From positions 19,868,979-19,932,978 of the forward strand of contig CM049321.1 of the NCBI GenBank assembly GCA_026874595.1: 64,000 nucleotides of DNA. Direction: 5' to 3'. This document shows positions 32,126-44,667 of the stretch, in pieces. This DNA comes from Sipunculus nudus (lineage: Eukaryota; Annelida; Sipuncula; Golfingiida; Sipunculidae). The notes beneath the pieces are model-generated. The model had not been told where the DNA came from, ran no database searches, and saw nothing but the letters and a program-made list of their open reading frames with translations. Position 1 is the first letter of the stretch. Each line of letters begins with the position of its first letter. Made by a program: the position numbers and the translations under genes.

Positions 32126-34034
32126 CAAGGGACCTATGGGTCACTGTGCTCAGCTGACGTTAACCTTGAAGGTGAAAATCTAAAATAATATCTAATGGAG
32201 ATAAAGTGTAAGAGGAAGAGGTAATAAAGGCCATGGTTGGTTTATATGATTGGTTTGTATTGATGAGCAAGAAATTGTTGCAAAAAGTATTTTGTGACCT
32301 GACCATGTGTTTCCTAATGTTGAAACTAAAGCATACATGTGAGCAGTTTGTGAACAAATGATCTGTACTATTACCATGATCATTAGTTGGTTTTTCGATT
32401 AACTGTTGACATTTCAGTAGTTTACACATTTGTTCAATTGAATCTATTTTTTTGTATAATATGTATTATTGAATATATATGTATTTTATTTATGAAATGT
32501 ATACAGTTGAAATATAGCTAATTAACAACATAAAACAGGGCAAACAAATTAAGTCTGATCTCAAATTCTGCTGAGGCAGGAAAATAATGAAGAAATGTTT
32601 GTATTAAATCCTGATTTTTTTATCACATCAATTATTTTCTAATTTAAGTTTATATTTCTATACATTTCCAATTTAACATATATATCTGAACATAAAAGTT
32701 AATTCATAATTCTCAATTGCATCATCATAAATCTCAATCTTGTCAGATAACACCACATCATGCATACAAATGTTTATTTATTTTTTACCACAAAAATATA
32801 TCTTTTAAATCTGCAAAACATTAAATATCTAAAAATAATACTTAATTTAGATTTCACAATTTTTAATTGTGTCTTTATTTATCCATAATGTGCTTCATAT
32901 TTTATAATAATTTAAGCATACTGATGGGTTCCTTTATATTTGTTAAAATCATTTAAAAGAAAATTGATTTCTTTAAAAATGCTACATTACACAACATTGC
33001 ATCTTCTGGATTACACCTTGAATTATTTTTTCAAGGAAAGTTTTTGCATATCGGAGTGGAAACAGCATTACAATTAAGGAGATACAGTGAAAACAATAAC
33101 AATTACTGCATAACACTTGGTGGGTTGGGTTTGCGGGGGGGGGGGGGGGGGGGGGGGGGGGGGATTGGGGTGGTGATATCAGAATAACTGTACACCTGTC
33201 ACAGCAGGGGATCTCCCCCAGTGACTGTAACAAATCAGAAACCCTGGCATAGCTGACTTCCAGTGACCTGGAGTGGGACCCTGCATCTGTAATCAAAGCA
33301 AGTGACTACAGAAAAAAAAATCAATAACTAGCTTAATTTTCAAGCTTTTATTTCCAAATTTCAGATTTAGACAAACTAAATATTTATGTTTACATACTGT
33401 GAAAATTAAATCAATGGTGCTTACAGGAAAAAAACGTGCCATGGTCAAAGTTGGGCAAAATTTAAGGTACTGATTTTTTTTTTATGCTAATAACTTAAAA
33501 AATTTACAAAATTCAGATCTAATTTTGGGTAAACAATTGAATCTTAATTAAACATAGTTATATACTTGAAAAAATAGACTCGAGTTTCAAAATTTTTCAT
33601 GTTAAGTGAGTTATTATTTTTCCTGATTTTTTACAAAGTCCAATATGTTTGGGCCCACAACTTAAAGAATTTATACTTTACAGACTTAATTTCTGGCATG
33701 TACATAGGAACTATATAGAGGAATATTTATGGTAAATATGAGGAAAAAAAGATGAGTTGTTTTGATATGAGGCAGTCCTGAAGTGTGAAAATAGGATTTT
33801 AATAAAAAATTGAGGTTTTTCCTTAATTTCTCAAAGGAACGAAGTCGCAAAGACCCAGTTTTCGGCTTGGTAGGAGATCTTGGGGACATCTAACATTATG
33901 CTGAATTTTGGATTCCTAGGTCTTACGGTTTCAAAACGTGCCACATCTACGGAAGGACGGACGGACGGACGGACGGACGACGGACAATGGACCACGACTA
34001 TAGCTCAGATGACTTATAGTCAGCTGAGCTAAAA
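32126..34034 (+). mobile_element. Pearl/HINE-like element, copy 3
   Basis: The 5' palindrome GACCTATGGGTC (32131-32142; one change from the perfect form) is followed by GCTCAGCTGAC (32148-32158). One core unit starts near 33,424. A GGAC/GACG microsatellite spans 33,951-33,985. The 3' hairpin at 34001-34031 (14-bp arms, loop TAT, one mismatch) is followed by AAAAA. The unit 33,424-34,031 is the uninterrupted counterpart of the one broken at 3,924. The element also contains G29 at 33135-33163. Confidence 0.7.
33135..33163 (+). repeat. G29 homopolymer
   Basis: An unbroken run of 29 G. Such runs are prone to length error in sequencing. A 104-residue minus-strand open frame that crosses it encodes polyproline by default and is not a gene. 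Confidence 0.95.
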
Positions 34035-36800
34035 ATAATGTTGCTTGCTATTTTTAAACATACTGAGGTCTGCTTCCAAAAGAAATGGAAAATGATTTAT
34101 TTTTTTTATGATAAAATTATTCAGGTCCAGAATTGGATATAATTGAATACTTAATGCCACCTTGAAGGACTACCAATACAAAAAGAAATCCTAGTTAAGG
34201 AGACATCCACAAATGAAATAGTAAGTTTGATCAACATAATGGTGGAGATTATGTGGTCTCTGGCTACTATCTACATTCACCAAACAACAGTTATATATTG
34301 ACCAGCATGAGCTATATTAACCTATGACATCATTTGAAATGTGACATTTTCAAAGCAATCAAATTATAATTTATGAAAACGGACTTATCATAAACCAGTT
34401 ATTTCTGTAAATTTCATGTCTTTACTCTTTCAATGAGATAAAATTACATGAAAGAAGCATGTTTCTTTACCTGGCATGGGTGAATTAATTAATTCAGAAA
34501 ATTAACTTAAAGATTACCATTTAATGCAAGGTACTGCATCACAGGAGATACGATTATGGATAATTAAATTTTATAGCTTGCCTAAGCATCACCTTTATTT
34601 AAAAGGCTTTCTGCCCCCATGTAAATTTACCTGTTGATTAAAGTTTCCTCATGAAATTCATTAAAAATAAGTTAAACGTAAAATATACCTGGCAGGCTGG
34701 AAATGTGCATTTCTTGGATTCAAGGAAAAATTGACAAAATGCATGCTGCTCCTTTTGGCCAGTCATGTTACTGACATTTAACTTAATTAATTAGATTTAT
34801 CTTATTAAATTTCCTTGAAAATGGCAACAGAAATTAGACTCTACAAAAACTATTAAAAGCAAATTGTGAATTTATATAATCCCAGCTGGACTAAGATTAA
34901 TTAAATAGTTTTAAAGTCAATTTTTAAATTATTATTTTTTAAATTAATCTAATCTAAAAAAACAACTGGCTGTCCACAGAAAACATCTGTACATTTAAAT
35001 ATATATATATAAAAGGAGTTTATACAATGAGTTTTTACTATCTTCTTTTCTTACCCATGCAGCTGCGTTAAATGACAAAGTGATCATAATATGAACGGGA
35101 TTGCATGAACAGAATAGTTTTCACATATCTTTGCCAAGAAACAAGCATTAAACAAGGACTCAATGAATCTTCCAGCACACATAATGACTTCTCCAGCACA
35201 ACTGTCAATTCACAATATCTTTGCCTGTTCTTTCTAACCAGACAGAGCAACACAACAATACATTTACATGAAAGAATAAGACACCTGATATCACTGTGTC
35301 AAATGACTTAGTACAATAAGCCATGTGGGAATGAAACATCAAGAGATGTAAAAAGAACCGTGTACTTAAGCTAATGAAAACTGATGTTCATGTTTAGGAA
35401 AAGGAATTGCAAAGTCTAGAAGAGTACACAGTTACTTTACAAATTCATTTGTACCAATTTATTTAATCATTGTATATAGATGTGGTAATAAGAGAAGCTG
35501 AATTACTCATTCAAGAAATGATTATATTGGGTAAGTACTACATAAATTTTCCAATAATATGCAACAGGATTGGTTTACTTATTACATTGTTGATGTTCTA
35601 TAAATACAGCTGATGTGTAAATTACCAATCATCAATTGATATTAAAGACAACAGGCTTTAATTTTATCTAGAAAATGTAAGGCCAGGGCTTGTAGAACCC
35701 CCTTCCTCCCCCCCCCCCCCCCCCTCCATCATCAGTGTTACTGTTTAACCTTGACTCTAATACCATAATTCATGAATATAGTTCAGCTCACATCTTTAAA
35801 AAAGACACACAATGTTTGGCCCTGTACCCACTGACTATTATCAGCATCCAAAATCAGTTGCCAGGCAACCATAGGTCACCTGTTCTTCTAGAGAACCTGA
35901 ATCACATAATGACCTGATTCAGGGACAATATATTTTGTACAAATTATGTATACATTCAATTAGATAATATAACAAGATGTTACAAAGTTTGGGTTGACCA
36001 TATTAATTAATATAAAGAATATTTTGACATTATCCTGTACCATGACTGAGACAGGCTCTGGCACTCAACTGAGGTCTCACATATAGAAACCGATTAGACT
36101 GAATATTTTACTTCAATTGGAAATATCAAATGATATTATGGCATAATGGTGGCTGAATAAAATCTTCATATAACGCAGTATTATGATTATTACCTTAAAT
36201 ATACAATGTCTTGCGTATATTCTTGTCACGTAAAGCATGAGAGCAGCTGCAAACCCCCATACTTGAAGGCAACAAAGAAGCATGTGTACTCTGTTCACGT
36301 GTATAATGATGGAGGATTCAAGGGACTCGTGCATACACAAGTAGTGGGTGTCTTGATTTTAAATAAAAACCTTATTTGACCTTTTTTGTGCAATATGTGC
36401 ACCAAACAAACTTGTTTTCAGTCATTCCGTTCCTAGTTTGCATGATTGTCCGCAGATAAACCATTGCCATTGGTTCCCTTGTCCACAACTTTGTATGAGT
36501 GTAACTTGTGTAAGGAATGTGAAGTTGAGAACTTGTGACCACAACAAAATTTGAAATTAACAGTAAAACGTGATAGGGATATCTTTTCTCAGTAGAAGTT
36601 CATAAATTTTACAAATTCACTCACTCATTATTATTATTGATCTACAAGAAATTAAAAGAAATAAATAATAATCTGCCAGCTATGTAAAGAAATCTTATTA
36701 ATGCACGAAACTTTACATATCCACAATGTGGACTCAATTGAAACAATGTTGATTAAATTGAGCCTGCAAACTAAGCAGGGCAAGAAAAACACTTTTATTA
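34035..36800. other. AT-rich non-coding stretch
   Basis: No gene seen. C17 at 35708-35724. Open frames are short, often on both strands, and without recognisable features. Confidence 0.5.
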
Positions 36801-37139
36801 GGCCAAAATAAAAAAAGGGTATGGTTCTCAAGCACTTTTTTTTCAGAAATCAATGCGGGCGGGCGCTTTTTTTTTTTTTTTAATTTTTTGGTTTGTTTCG
36901 ATAAAAATGTCAAATGATAAGGGGAAAAGCATGAAAGTAAAGTTTTATTTTGCTAAATAAGTAAAAGCACTACAAAACAAAGGGAATTGTATGGTTTTAT
37001 CTTCTTGAAAGAAATGTCGGAGCGGCAGCAACTCAAAATTGGAAAGTTTTTATTGAAAATAAAAATAAAATTTTTGATGCGGGGGTTTAAAATTGATGTG
37101 AGCGGTGCCTGAGAACCATACCTTTAATTTTTTTTGGCC
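36801..37139. mobile_element. PIF/Harbinger-like MITE, 339 bp
   Basis: Inverted ends GGCCAAAA...AAGGGTATGGTTCTCAAGCAC (left) and the reverse complement of GTGCCTGAGAACCATACCTT...TTTTGGCC (right). TTA flanks both sides (36798-36800, 37140-37142), the 3-bp duplication typical of Harbinger elements. The interior has T-runs and no coding capacity. Confidence 0.75.
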
Positions 37140-37142
37140 TTA

Positions 37143-39389
37143 CCATAAAAATGAAGTTATTATATTTAAATTCACACTCCAGGCCCGTGGAGATAATTAT
37201 TTTGGTTATTAAAATTTTAATTTGATTCCACATACCCATTGCAACTTTTGATTTTTTTTATACTTTTTTTCCCAAAATTCAGTGGCACCACAGTCCCTAT
37301 CTGAAATCATGCCATTAAGAATTATTATTCAATACATAACAAAAACAGCTGGAACATTTAACTAAATATATTTTATTTTTCAGTGATGTGCAATGGAAAT
37401 GATCAATGATTTTTCATGAATATTATTTTTTTCTTTTTGTTTAAGCCTGCATGGTTTCAACAACATGTAATTTGTCTTTATCGAAAATGATATTATATAA
37501 ATATAAGATATGTATATATAAGATATATATATAATGGTAATCAGACTTTCTCTAAGCTCCATTCTAAATATTATGACAGTTTATTACCAGCCTGAAATTT
37601 CTATTTCAGTTTCTGAAAACTTAAAACAAATGGTAACATGTCCTTATTGTAGTACAAATTAAATTTTATGATTCAAACTAATCATGAAATGAGGACTGGA
37701 TCTGACAACCACAATGTGCTTTTCCAGTAAGTCTAGTTTTACCACTATTACAAATGTAGACTGATCACAGATCAAACTAACAGGCTTCACTATATTCAGC
37801 TTGCTCCAAAACAGAACAAATTGAATTATACAATCAAAATTCAGAATTAAAACTGAAAATGAACCCTTCAACTGTGAATGCAAAGGGCTTATTCAATAGT
37901 CTGACACAACTATGGAATGGTTCCTTCACCAAAATGGTTTCCTTACTTCAAACTTGTCTCTTAACATAAAATGACTCTAGACCTCCTATGACCTATTGTG
38001 ACAACCACATCCACACCAGGTGTGCCTTGAACTTGTTGATTTGATGACAAAGTCTCACCTTCATACACATTTTTACATACACCTAGTCCATCACGTTCCT
38101 GACCACAAATACTAACCTAAATGTATTTCATTCCATAATATACAATATGTCAACCATGAAATATACATGCAACGTATCAGTGTCATGCTTGTAAGAAATC
38201 CATGCTTATTATAAATGTACTACGTTTTTAATGGATCAGGATACTTATTCAGTCTGTGGTACATGTATCCAAGAATGCTATTGGTTACAATAATGGTTGG
38301 AGTATATACTATTATAGTACTTATCATGAATATTTTATCATAAAGTAAATGATAAACTATAATGCACCTAAGATTATAAATCTGTTTATATTATATATAT
38401 GCTGGCACCCTGTCCATCATCTGGATAATCTTAACAGAATCTGGAAGATGAATAATGTTTCCCTTTTACAACAATTAATTTTTTTTAAATGAACTTAAAT
38501 ACTGTGGTGAATGAATATGTCATGATTTAGAATGAAAATTGTCCAGAAATCATATTCATGATATTTCAACAATTTTGCAAATTCATGATTCTTACAATAT
38601 TATATAAATTTCACAGAAAACATCTGTTTAAGAATTTTAAATCTAAATAAGGGCATCTATACGTTGATTTGATAGTCAGGGTAGCACCATAACTGAACTA
38701 GACCTAAACATAAGCAGAACTTAACGACAATTTTATCCCGTAAGGGTAGTCATGAAATCATAAAAACAGATGCCATACTGATACAAATGCCACTAGACTG
38801 GTTCCATGCCTATATCAGCACAAACTGATAAAATCAAGCCTAGAAATTTTAAATTCATACAGGGTCCCAGACATCCAGGCAGAGACAAACTAATATGATA
38901 CAACTAAGCCATGGATTAGTTTCTAGCACTTAGAAGGCCTTGTATTCCTAGAAAGCTCTTACCTGAGTGAACACCACCTGGTATTCTGGATGACATCTGA
39001 TCAGCAAGAACGGTAGAACTAGTGTGAGGTTATGGGATGGAATAGTGACAGATAATATGAGTAGACTGGTGACTAAAATAACTACGTCATGTTTGTGATA
39101 CTTTATTTAGCCTATAACGAAAAAGTTGTCTAACCTACATATCACGCTGTGATACAGAAAGCATTTACTGGTAGTGCTTTTTTAGTTTTAGTCTACAAAT
39201 CTCAAAATATCATAATAGACAATTGCTTTTTTGCTAAGGCAAAAGCTCAAGCTCAAGATTGATCCTAATTCCTTTGATAAAGTTTTAAAAGGAGGCAGAC
39301 ATAGGTGATACGTATGAAAATAGTATCTGTGTGCCTGAAATTAGAATTTTCATTTCTTTTTTTATTATTCCTTGGACAGAAATTAGTGA
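37143..39389. other. AT-rich non-coding stretch
   Basis: No gene or bounded repeat recognised. Short TATATA runs at 37,495-37,532 and 38,390. Confidence 0.5.
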
Positions 39390-39955
39390 GTTAATTGTAT
39401 CCGCCAAAACAGAGTTTTGCGGATAATATGTTTTCAGCCCACCTTCACCGCCGCCACCGCGTAGGTGTCCAGAAAACTCCTCTGTAACTGCAGGGCAGAA
39501 TTTTACGAAACCTGGGATTATGTTCGGGTCACATGTGAACTGCTGCGCCCCGATTTTGTTTTGACCTCTGACCTTTCCTCTCTCCAGTGCGTCCATCTGT
39601 GCGTCTGGTTTGACACATTAACCCACATATCTAGGGAACCGTTTGACCAATCAAAAAAAAAAATTTTGCACAAATGTAGCCCTTGGATAGCTTTATAACA
39701 TACATAAAAATGGTGGCACCACCTGCAACCATTTTTGCACAGCGTCCATCTGTTCATCTGCCTTGGGATAAAATCACATATCTCTGCATTGGTTGGACTT
39801 GTCCACCTGAAATTTTGCATGTGTATACATCCTGGACAGTTTTTTTGATTTTATGACAGGTGGTGCCACCTACATTCACGCTTAAGCTGCAGACATCCGA
39901 GCTCATATCTCAGGAACTGTTTGACCGATTGGGCCGAAATTTTGCATGTGTATAG

Positions 39956-40854
39956 TAGTGGTGGGAGTCGGTTCCTTTTTCATAGTCGATCATCGGTTTA
40001 AGCAAACCGACTGATGATCGATTATTAATCGGTTCAGACAAACATATGCAATTATCAAAGAAATATGCAATTATCTGTGAAACTGGACCTGCGTTTCCCC
40101 GGCAGGTATTCTCCTCTCCTGCACGAGTGTAACGATCCTTCCACGTAAAAAGACAATCAGACTAATTTAAGGGTCAAATTTAACGACGGGTAATATCTTT
40201 CAATGTGGAAATTAAGAGCGTCTAAGAATGCTAGGCCTATAGAGGGGCTGTTTTTCTATCCCGTGAAGGCATATTTTACGGGCCCAGGTGCGCTTAGGGC
40301 AGATCATACCACAAAAAAAATTGCAGACAAGCTAAAATAAAATTCCAGCTGAAATCCAAATACTCGACAGGCCGGGTTAGCCTCAACAAAGATTTTTTAA
40401 GGACGGCCTAAACAGCGGAACCTGGTATCGGTTGAATAGAATGTTTCTAAGAGAATCTCGCAAAATTGGCATAGACCTTGAGAATTTATGGAGTATTTTA
40501 ACGCCTTCCTGCCCTTATTTTGCAGTCTACATTTCGTACGAAAACTCTCCGCTAATTCTGCAGCTCCCTGCGAGTTCACAAATAATAAGTTTAATAAGTC
40601 CTCCGTTCTCGCATCTATATACCGTGTCATACTCAGTTACATATGGAAGTTATTTGGGAACACAGACTCATTATATGAAGCACAGAATGTGGTAAAAAAT
40701 TGAAAAATAAATATTGCCTATAACATAAAGGCATTCTAGAAAGAATACAATCATTATTATGATGTAATCGATAGTTGCCTTTGGTAATCGAGCGCTTGAA
40801 AGTGGCAGCAAACGGACTGACTTTTGATAAAACTCGATGATCGGCCCACCACTA
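39956..40854. mobile_element. Non-autonomous hAT, copy A (899 bp), exact 8-bp duplication
   Basis: Ends TAGTGGTGGG and CCCACCACTA. The duplication GTGTATAG is at 39948-39955 and 40855-40862, so the host repeat is restored on removal. The outer parts match copy B (50,515-51,412) in reverse orientation, including GATCGATTATTAA near one end and GTAATCGAGCGCTTGAAAG near the other. The middle (about 40,085-40,425) differs from copy B and matches 46,861-47,131 instead. Conserved short frames in the shared part (for example VRKLSANSAAPC) may be residue of a gene, but no hAT transposase signature is seen. Confidence 0.92.
40085..40412 (+). repeat. ~330-bp dispersed segment inside hAT copy A
   Basis: From 'gcacgagtgtaacgatcctt' to 'tttttaaggacggcctaa'. 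Same-orientation relatives are at 44,641-44,667 joined to 46,861-47,131; a reversed piece is at 42,697-42,745. Shared strings include 'ttacgggcccaggtgc' and 'ggccgggttagcc'. It is absent from hAT copy B. Confidence 0.85.
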
Positions 40855-41335
40855 GTGTATAGAACTCACATATATCTCTTTATCACCTGCAAATCTGGTG
40901 GCGCCATCTGCAACCATTTTTGCACAGCGTCTGTCTGTTTGTCTGCCATGGGATAAAATCACTCATATCTGAGCAGTGGTTTGACTTTTTGCATTTGTAT
41001 AAAAACTTTGACAGCTTTCTGGATTTTGTGGTAGGTGGCAAAACCTACAAACACATTTCGGCTGCAGACATCCATGCTAATATGCAACACACCTCACTCT
41101 ATTTCCCCTTGTTACTCAATCCATGCCTCACTTCACCCGTCCCACTCTGATTTCAGTGGATACACGTAGAAGCTTGTCGACTACCAGTATTCTACTTAGT
41201 TTTTCTTTGCTAATGTCTCTACAACAAGGCTTTGAGTAATTTTTTATGAAAAGTATTTTCTGCATGTAAATTTTACAGTGAAACTGAGATGTAATACAGA
41301 AGCAGATCCAGGGGGCATGGTCCAGGGTGTCTGAA

Positions 41336-41355
41336 CCCCCCCCCCCCCCCCCCCC
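41336..41355 (+). repeat. C20 homopolymer
   Basis: An unbroken run of 20 C. A second 'ggaccccccctttt' string follows at 41,408. Confidence 0.95.
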
Positions 41356-43329
41356 GTTTTCCAGCTACCGCAACCTTTTTTAAGGGTTTCGGATCAATTT
41401 TTGTGCCTGGACCCCCCCTTTTCCAGACCTAGGGACCATTTATTAGGCTTTGTCAGGTGTTTAACTTTAATAACATTATAACTAATGTAAAAAAATTTGC
41501 ATTCTAAGGAATGCAAGCCTCCATCATGTGGTTGCATTCACTTATTCAGCCTATATTCCAAGGTTCATTCTTGCATACATGTACATTTGTGAATATTCCT
41601 TTAAAATATTCCTGAATCTGGATCTTTTTCCATATCCACACTAAAATCTAACAGATTTTTTAAATGTCCATTCCCGAAATGTCCAGAAAATTCATAAGGT
41701 TCTTTTCATGATTGAGTGAGTTATGTTGTGAACAAACACACAAACGAACGCGGATGAACACATACCCTCACGACAGAGGCAACACCAAGCTTGGTTGACC
41801 AGAACCTGTTCAATAAATAGGCACTGAGTGCAGACAAACAACTCAAAAGAAATTTATAATGCAGCATGTTTCTGCATGGAAATTTCCTCAGTACAAAGGG
41901 GCATGATAATATTATTATATATACAAGGCTCCGACATAAAGTTCAATCATTCAACAACAATTAAAGCTTTTATCAAGGAAGATCCACTTTTGAAAAAGGT
42001 TTCATCTTTTGTTCTTGAACAATTAATCATAAGGCATCCTTTTTGTCTTGGATAAAGCTTTTATCAAGGAACATCCACTTTTGAAAAAAGGTTTCATCTT
42101 TTGTTCTTGAACAATTAATCATAAGGCATCCTTTGTTTTGGATATCTTAACATGGATTTATGTCATTAACGCTAACACCTTTCTAGGACACTTAAACAAT
42201 GACGATATATTTAACGTTATCACCATTAATGTCAATACCACCAGCTGAGGTGTACACAAGATACCACAAACCAAGAGTCTCGTCAGTAATAAAGTAGAAT
42301 TTCTGAAGTACTTATTGACTCAAAGAGCAACTTGGGTCACTTAACCCCACTTCAGTATTTATCGATTGTGTACAACATGTGTACCTCGGGAGACCGTTAA
42401 CATTTCACAAGTCTCCACTCTGTATGTCCACTGGCACAATAACTGATAACAAGACCAGTTTGTAAATACCTACCTGCCCTGTCCACATTATATATTTACA
42501 CAGTAAAGTGCTGGATTCAATGCTTGTTTGAGGTCAGACATTTCCTGTTGATTGACTTGTGTGGTGTAACCTCAAAAAGAACATCATCCTTCTGGCCTTG
42601 CACAGAGAATACTTAGTGAATATCTGACTTGTGTACAAAGGTGAGGGGTTCAATCCCTGAATTTGCACAATCTGTAATTTACCTTAAGCATGACCTAATA
42701 AGGCCATCCTTAAAAATTTCTGTGTTGGGGCTAACATTGGTCCAAAAAAAGTCATCAGGTAGGGAGGAAAAAAATATTTTTTTTTAAAGGAGGATCTGGA
42801 GTTTACTACACCTTTTTTTTACCGGATATTAGCATATGCGAGGTTTATGTCAAATTACATACCCATACTCCATTCATTCCTTGCCTCCATACCATTGAAA
42901 CATGCACAACAAGGTATCTCTGAACAGATTTTGTGTTTTATTACACGCTTAAAATCCTGTACTTGGGTTTAAAATGTTTTAGTACATGCTTTGAACATGT
43001 ACATGTCAAACATTCATGTATTTGAAAAGTTATCAAGTACTTTTCCAATAATGGTCAAGCATGTTATCATGGAAGCATTATAACTGATGTATATCCCATT
43101 GGACAGGTTCGCATTAGGCCTGTAAGCCTTGTTCTGGATCTCACATGAATTTGCAGACAATTTTATTTTGTGTTGTATGCGAGTGCCAGAATTGTAGGAA
43201 TGAGTGCAGTTTGAGATTTCCTTTGCAAGTGAAGAGGTATAATTAAGGACGGTAATAATAGAACTCTTTAGTAATAGTCAATGCCTAATAAGGTAGTAGA
43301 ATATATAAAATGTTTATATAAATATATGT
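41356..43329. repeat. Non-coding stretch with a 91-bp tandem duplication
   Basis: 41963-42053 and 42054-42144 are a near-identical 91-bp tandem pair, each starting AAAGCTTTTATCAAGGAA. A reversed piece of the 330-bp family lies at 42,697-42,745 (TTAAAAATTTCTGTGTTGGG). No gene seen elsewhere. Confidence 0.85.
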
Positions 43330-43745
43330 AAAACTGTACTTTTTGAAAGATGAAACCATATATTGGATGTTGGTACCCTGATTAGGAATTTTATTTCTTC
43401 GGTGTTGATGTATATACAAACAAAATCTTGGTCAAGTTCGAAGATGGGTGACCTTGACTTATTTCTCAACGTTTTAGAGCGAATTATAGAAAATAACCGG
43501 CGTGTGTTAACATTTACCATGTGAGGAGGATATCTCCAAAAGTATTCAACACAGAAATTTCATTTCTTTGGTGCTGATACATATCAACAAAATCTCGGTC
43601 AAGTCCCATGATGGATGACCCAAGGTCACAGAGCTTATAATAGAAAAAAACTTAGGAGCTTATTTCTAAGGAACCACTGGATGGATTGTTTTGGAATATG
43701 GAAAGGTCATTGGCCTTGATGATCTCGAAAGTACTGCATGAGAAA
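43330..43745. repeat. Degenerate ~180-bp tandem repeat
   Basis: Two diverged units share 'atttcttcggtgttgatgta/atttctttggtgctgataca', 'aaaatctyggtcaagt' and 'gatgggtgaccttgac/gatggatgacccaaggtca'. Repeats of this 'ggtcaag...gatgggtgacc' style are common in mollusc genomes (family knowledge, from memory). The short frame at 43,314-43,520 lies in it and is not taken as a gene. Confidence 0.65.
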
Positions 43746-43865
43746 GACTGGGGCCAGACTTACAAAGTTCATACCTCTCTAGTTCCAATTCACAACTTGA
43801 ACAAAATACATATGTACAGATATACATCCATGTGAGAACAAATATTACATGAATACTTGTTACTG

Positions 43866-43984
43866 TTACCACCCATAAATACTGCTCTTTTGGCTGAGGG
43901 CTTTTGTCAGCTTTTGCTGATATTCTAGTATTTTTCTGTAATTAATGACTGAGCGAGCAATGTTGATCTCTATCTCGTCTACGT
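43866..43984 (-). CDS. Candidate terminal exon, unrecognised
   Basis: Minus-strand segment after a strong acceptor, 'ggcatttcttgtttag|AC'. It reads VDEIEINIARSVINYRKILE, then YQQKLTKALSQKSSIYGW, to TAA at 43866-43868. Phase: two leading bases, then 39 codons including the stop. Helix-friendly, charged composition suggests a coiled or helical tail. A GTAACA just before the stop could instead be a donor, making it internal. It lies about 340 bases from a promoter-like patch (44,320-44,491) upstream on the same strand, so a small compact gene is plausible. The 59.5-kb exon ends in compatible phase 1. No family recognised. Confidence 0.35.
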
Positions 43985-44101
43985 CTAAACAAGAAATGCC
44001 ATACGGTCAGGAAATATCTGTTTATTATAAAAGCTATTAATAAAATGAAATAAATTTACAAAGGCAGTTAAAAAGAAACACAACCAAAAAAAGACAGTCG
44101 C

Positions 44102-44277
44102 TTATATGTTATGCCTGTTCTGATCAGCTGTGGCCGGTAGAAACGATGCGTCAGACACCTCGCAAAACCCTGTCATGATCGCCACAGAACTGACGAAATC
44201 ACGCAATTCTTGTAATACCAAACATCTGATTTGTGGAGATCGTGCGTTACACATCGTCGGTGCCACCGTGAGTGTTG
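44102..44277 (-). CDS. Candidate exon or small ORF, unrecognised
   Basis: Minus-strand frame after acceptor-like 'ttataatttttcag'. It has an ATG at 44254 and 50 codons (MCNARSPQIRCLVLQELRDF, later VAIMTGFCEVSDASFL) to TAA at 44102-44104. AATAAA follows on the same strand at 44021-44026, about 75 bases past the stop. A competing frame starts at ATG 44322, next to the E2F-like site, and reads through the same bases. Only one frame, if any, is real. An alternative is that ATG-T|GTAACG at about 44,251 is the end of a tiny first exon spliced to 43,984. Confidence 0.25.
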
Positions 44278-44319
44278 CTGAAAAATTATAACCAGCGTAA
44301 GCGACACGATGTCAGTGAA

Positions 44320-44491
44320 CATTTTCCCGCCAAAATAGTGATGAATGAAGTCATATGGGGTGAACTTTTACTACGGACCTCTTATTGGCTCTCTGGCTAT
44401 GACGCGTGACCGCTCCGCCAATCACAAGAACGTTTGCGTGGGCCAGGCACGTGCAAATCAACGTGTCACATGGTTTAAATGCCAACATTGG
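44320..44491. promoter_or_regulatory. Promoter-like patch: E2F-type and CCAAT sites
   Basis: The patch is GC-richer than its flanks. TTTTCCCGCCAAAA (44322-44335) matches an E2F/DP site in both orientations. CCAAT boxes are at 44394-44398 and 44487-44491 (minus) and 44418-44422 (plus). A CACGTG E-box is at 44448-44453. E2F plus spaced CCAAT boxes is the usual build of cell-cycle promoters. Candidate exons lie on the minus-strand side; on the plus side a GTAAGC donor follows ATGCGACAGCG at about 44,547, so transcription could be divergent. Confidence 0.4.
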
Positions 44492-44667
44492 TCAGTTGAC
44501 AGTATGAATGTCGAGAGAACTTTCATTTAATCAGTTAATGCGACAGCGGTAAGCTTCCGCTTAATTTGAAATCAAATAAGAACCATTTCTAATTGCTCAA
44601 TATTTTTTTCAGCCTGTTTCGCCAGAACAACGAAATTTGAGCACGAGTGTAGCGATCGTTCCACGTG

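Larger units (their letters stand above)
39390..41215 (-). mobile_element. Inverted copy of the 20.7-21.95 kb tandem repeat, interrupted
   Basis: Read on the minus strand this matches 20,740-21,950 in order: 'ctcaatccatgcctcac' (41.1 kb) to 'atccgcaaaactctgttttg' (39.4 kb). It includes the 280-bp units and their palindromes, here worn to GGTGGTGCCACC. The 340-bp units are absent, so the copy stops at 39,390. It is split by the hAT at 39,956-40,854. Confidence 0.9.

Noticed and set aside
32982-33296. 104-codon minus-strand frame with polyproline
   Set aside because: Proline run comes from the G29 tract; rest has no coding features and lies inside a pearl-like element.
39285-40703. Several open frames of 70-103 codons
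   Set aside because: They lie in the inverted pearl-like repeat and hAT copy A and match other repeat copies rather than proteins.
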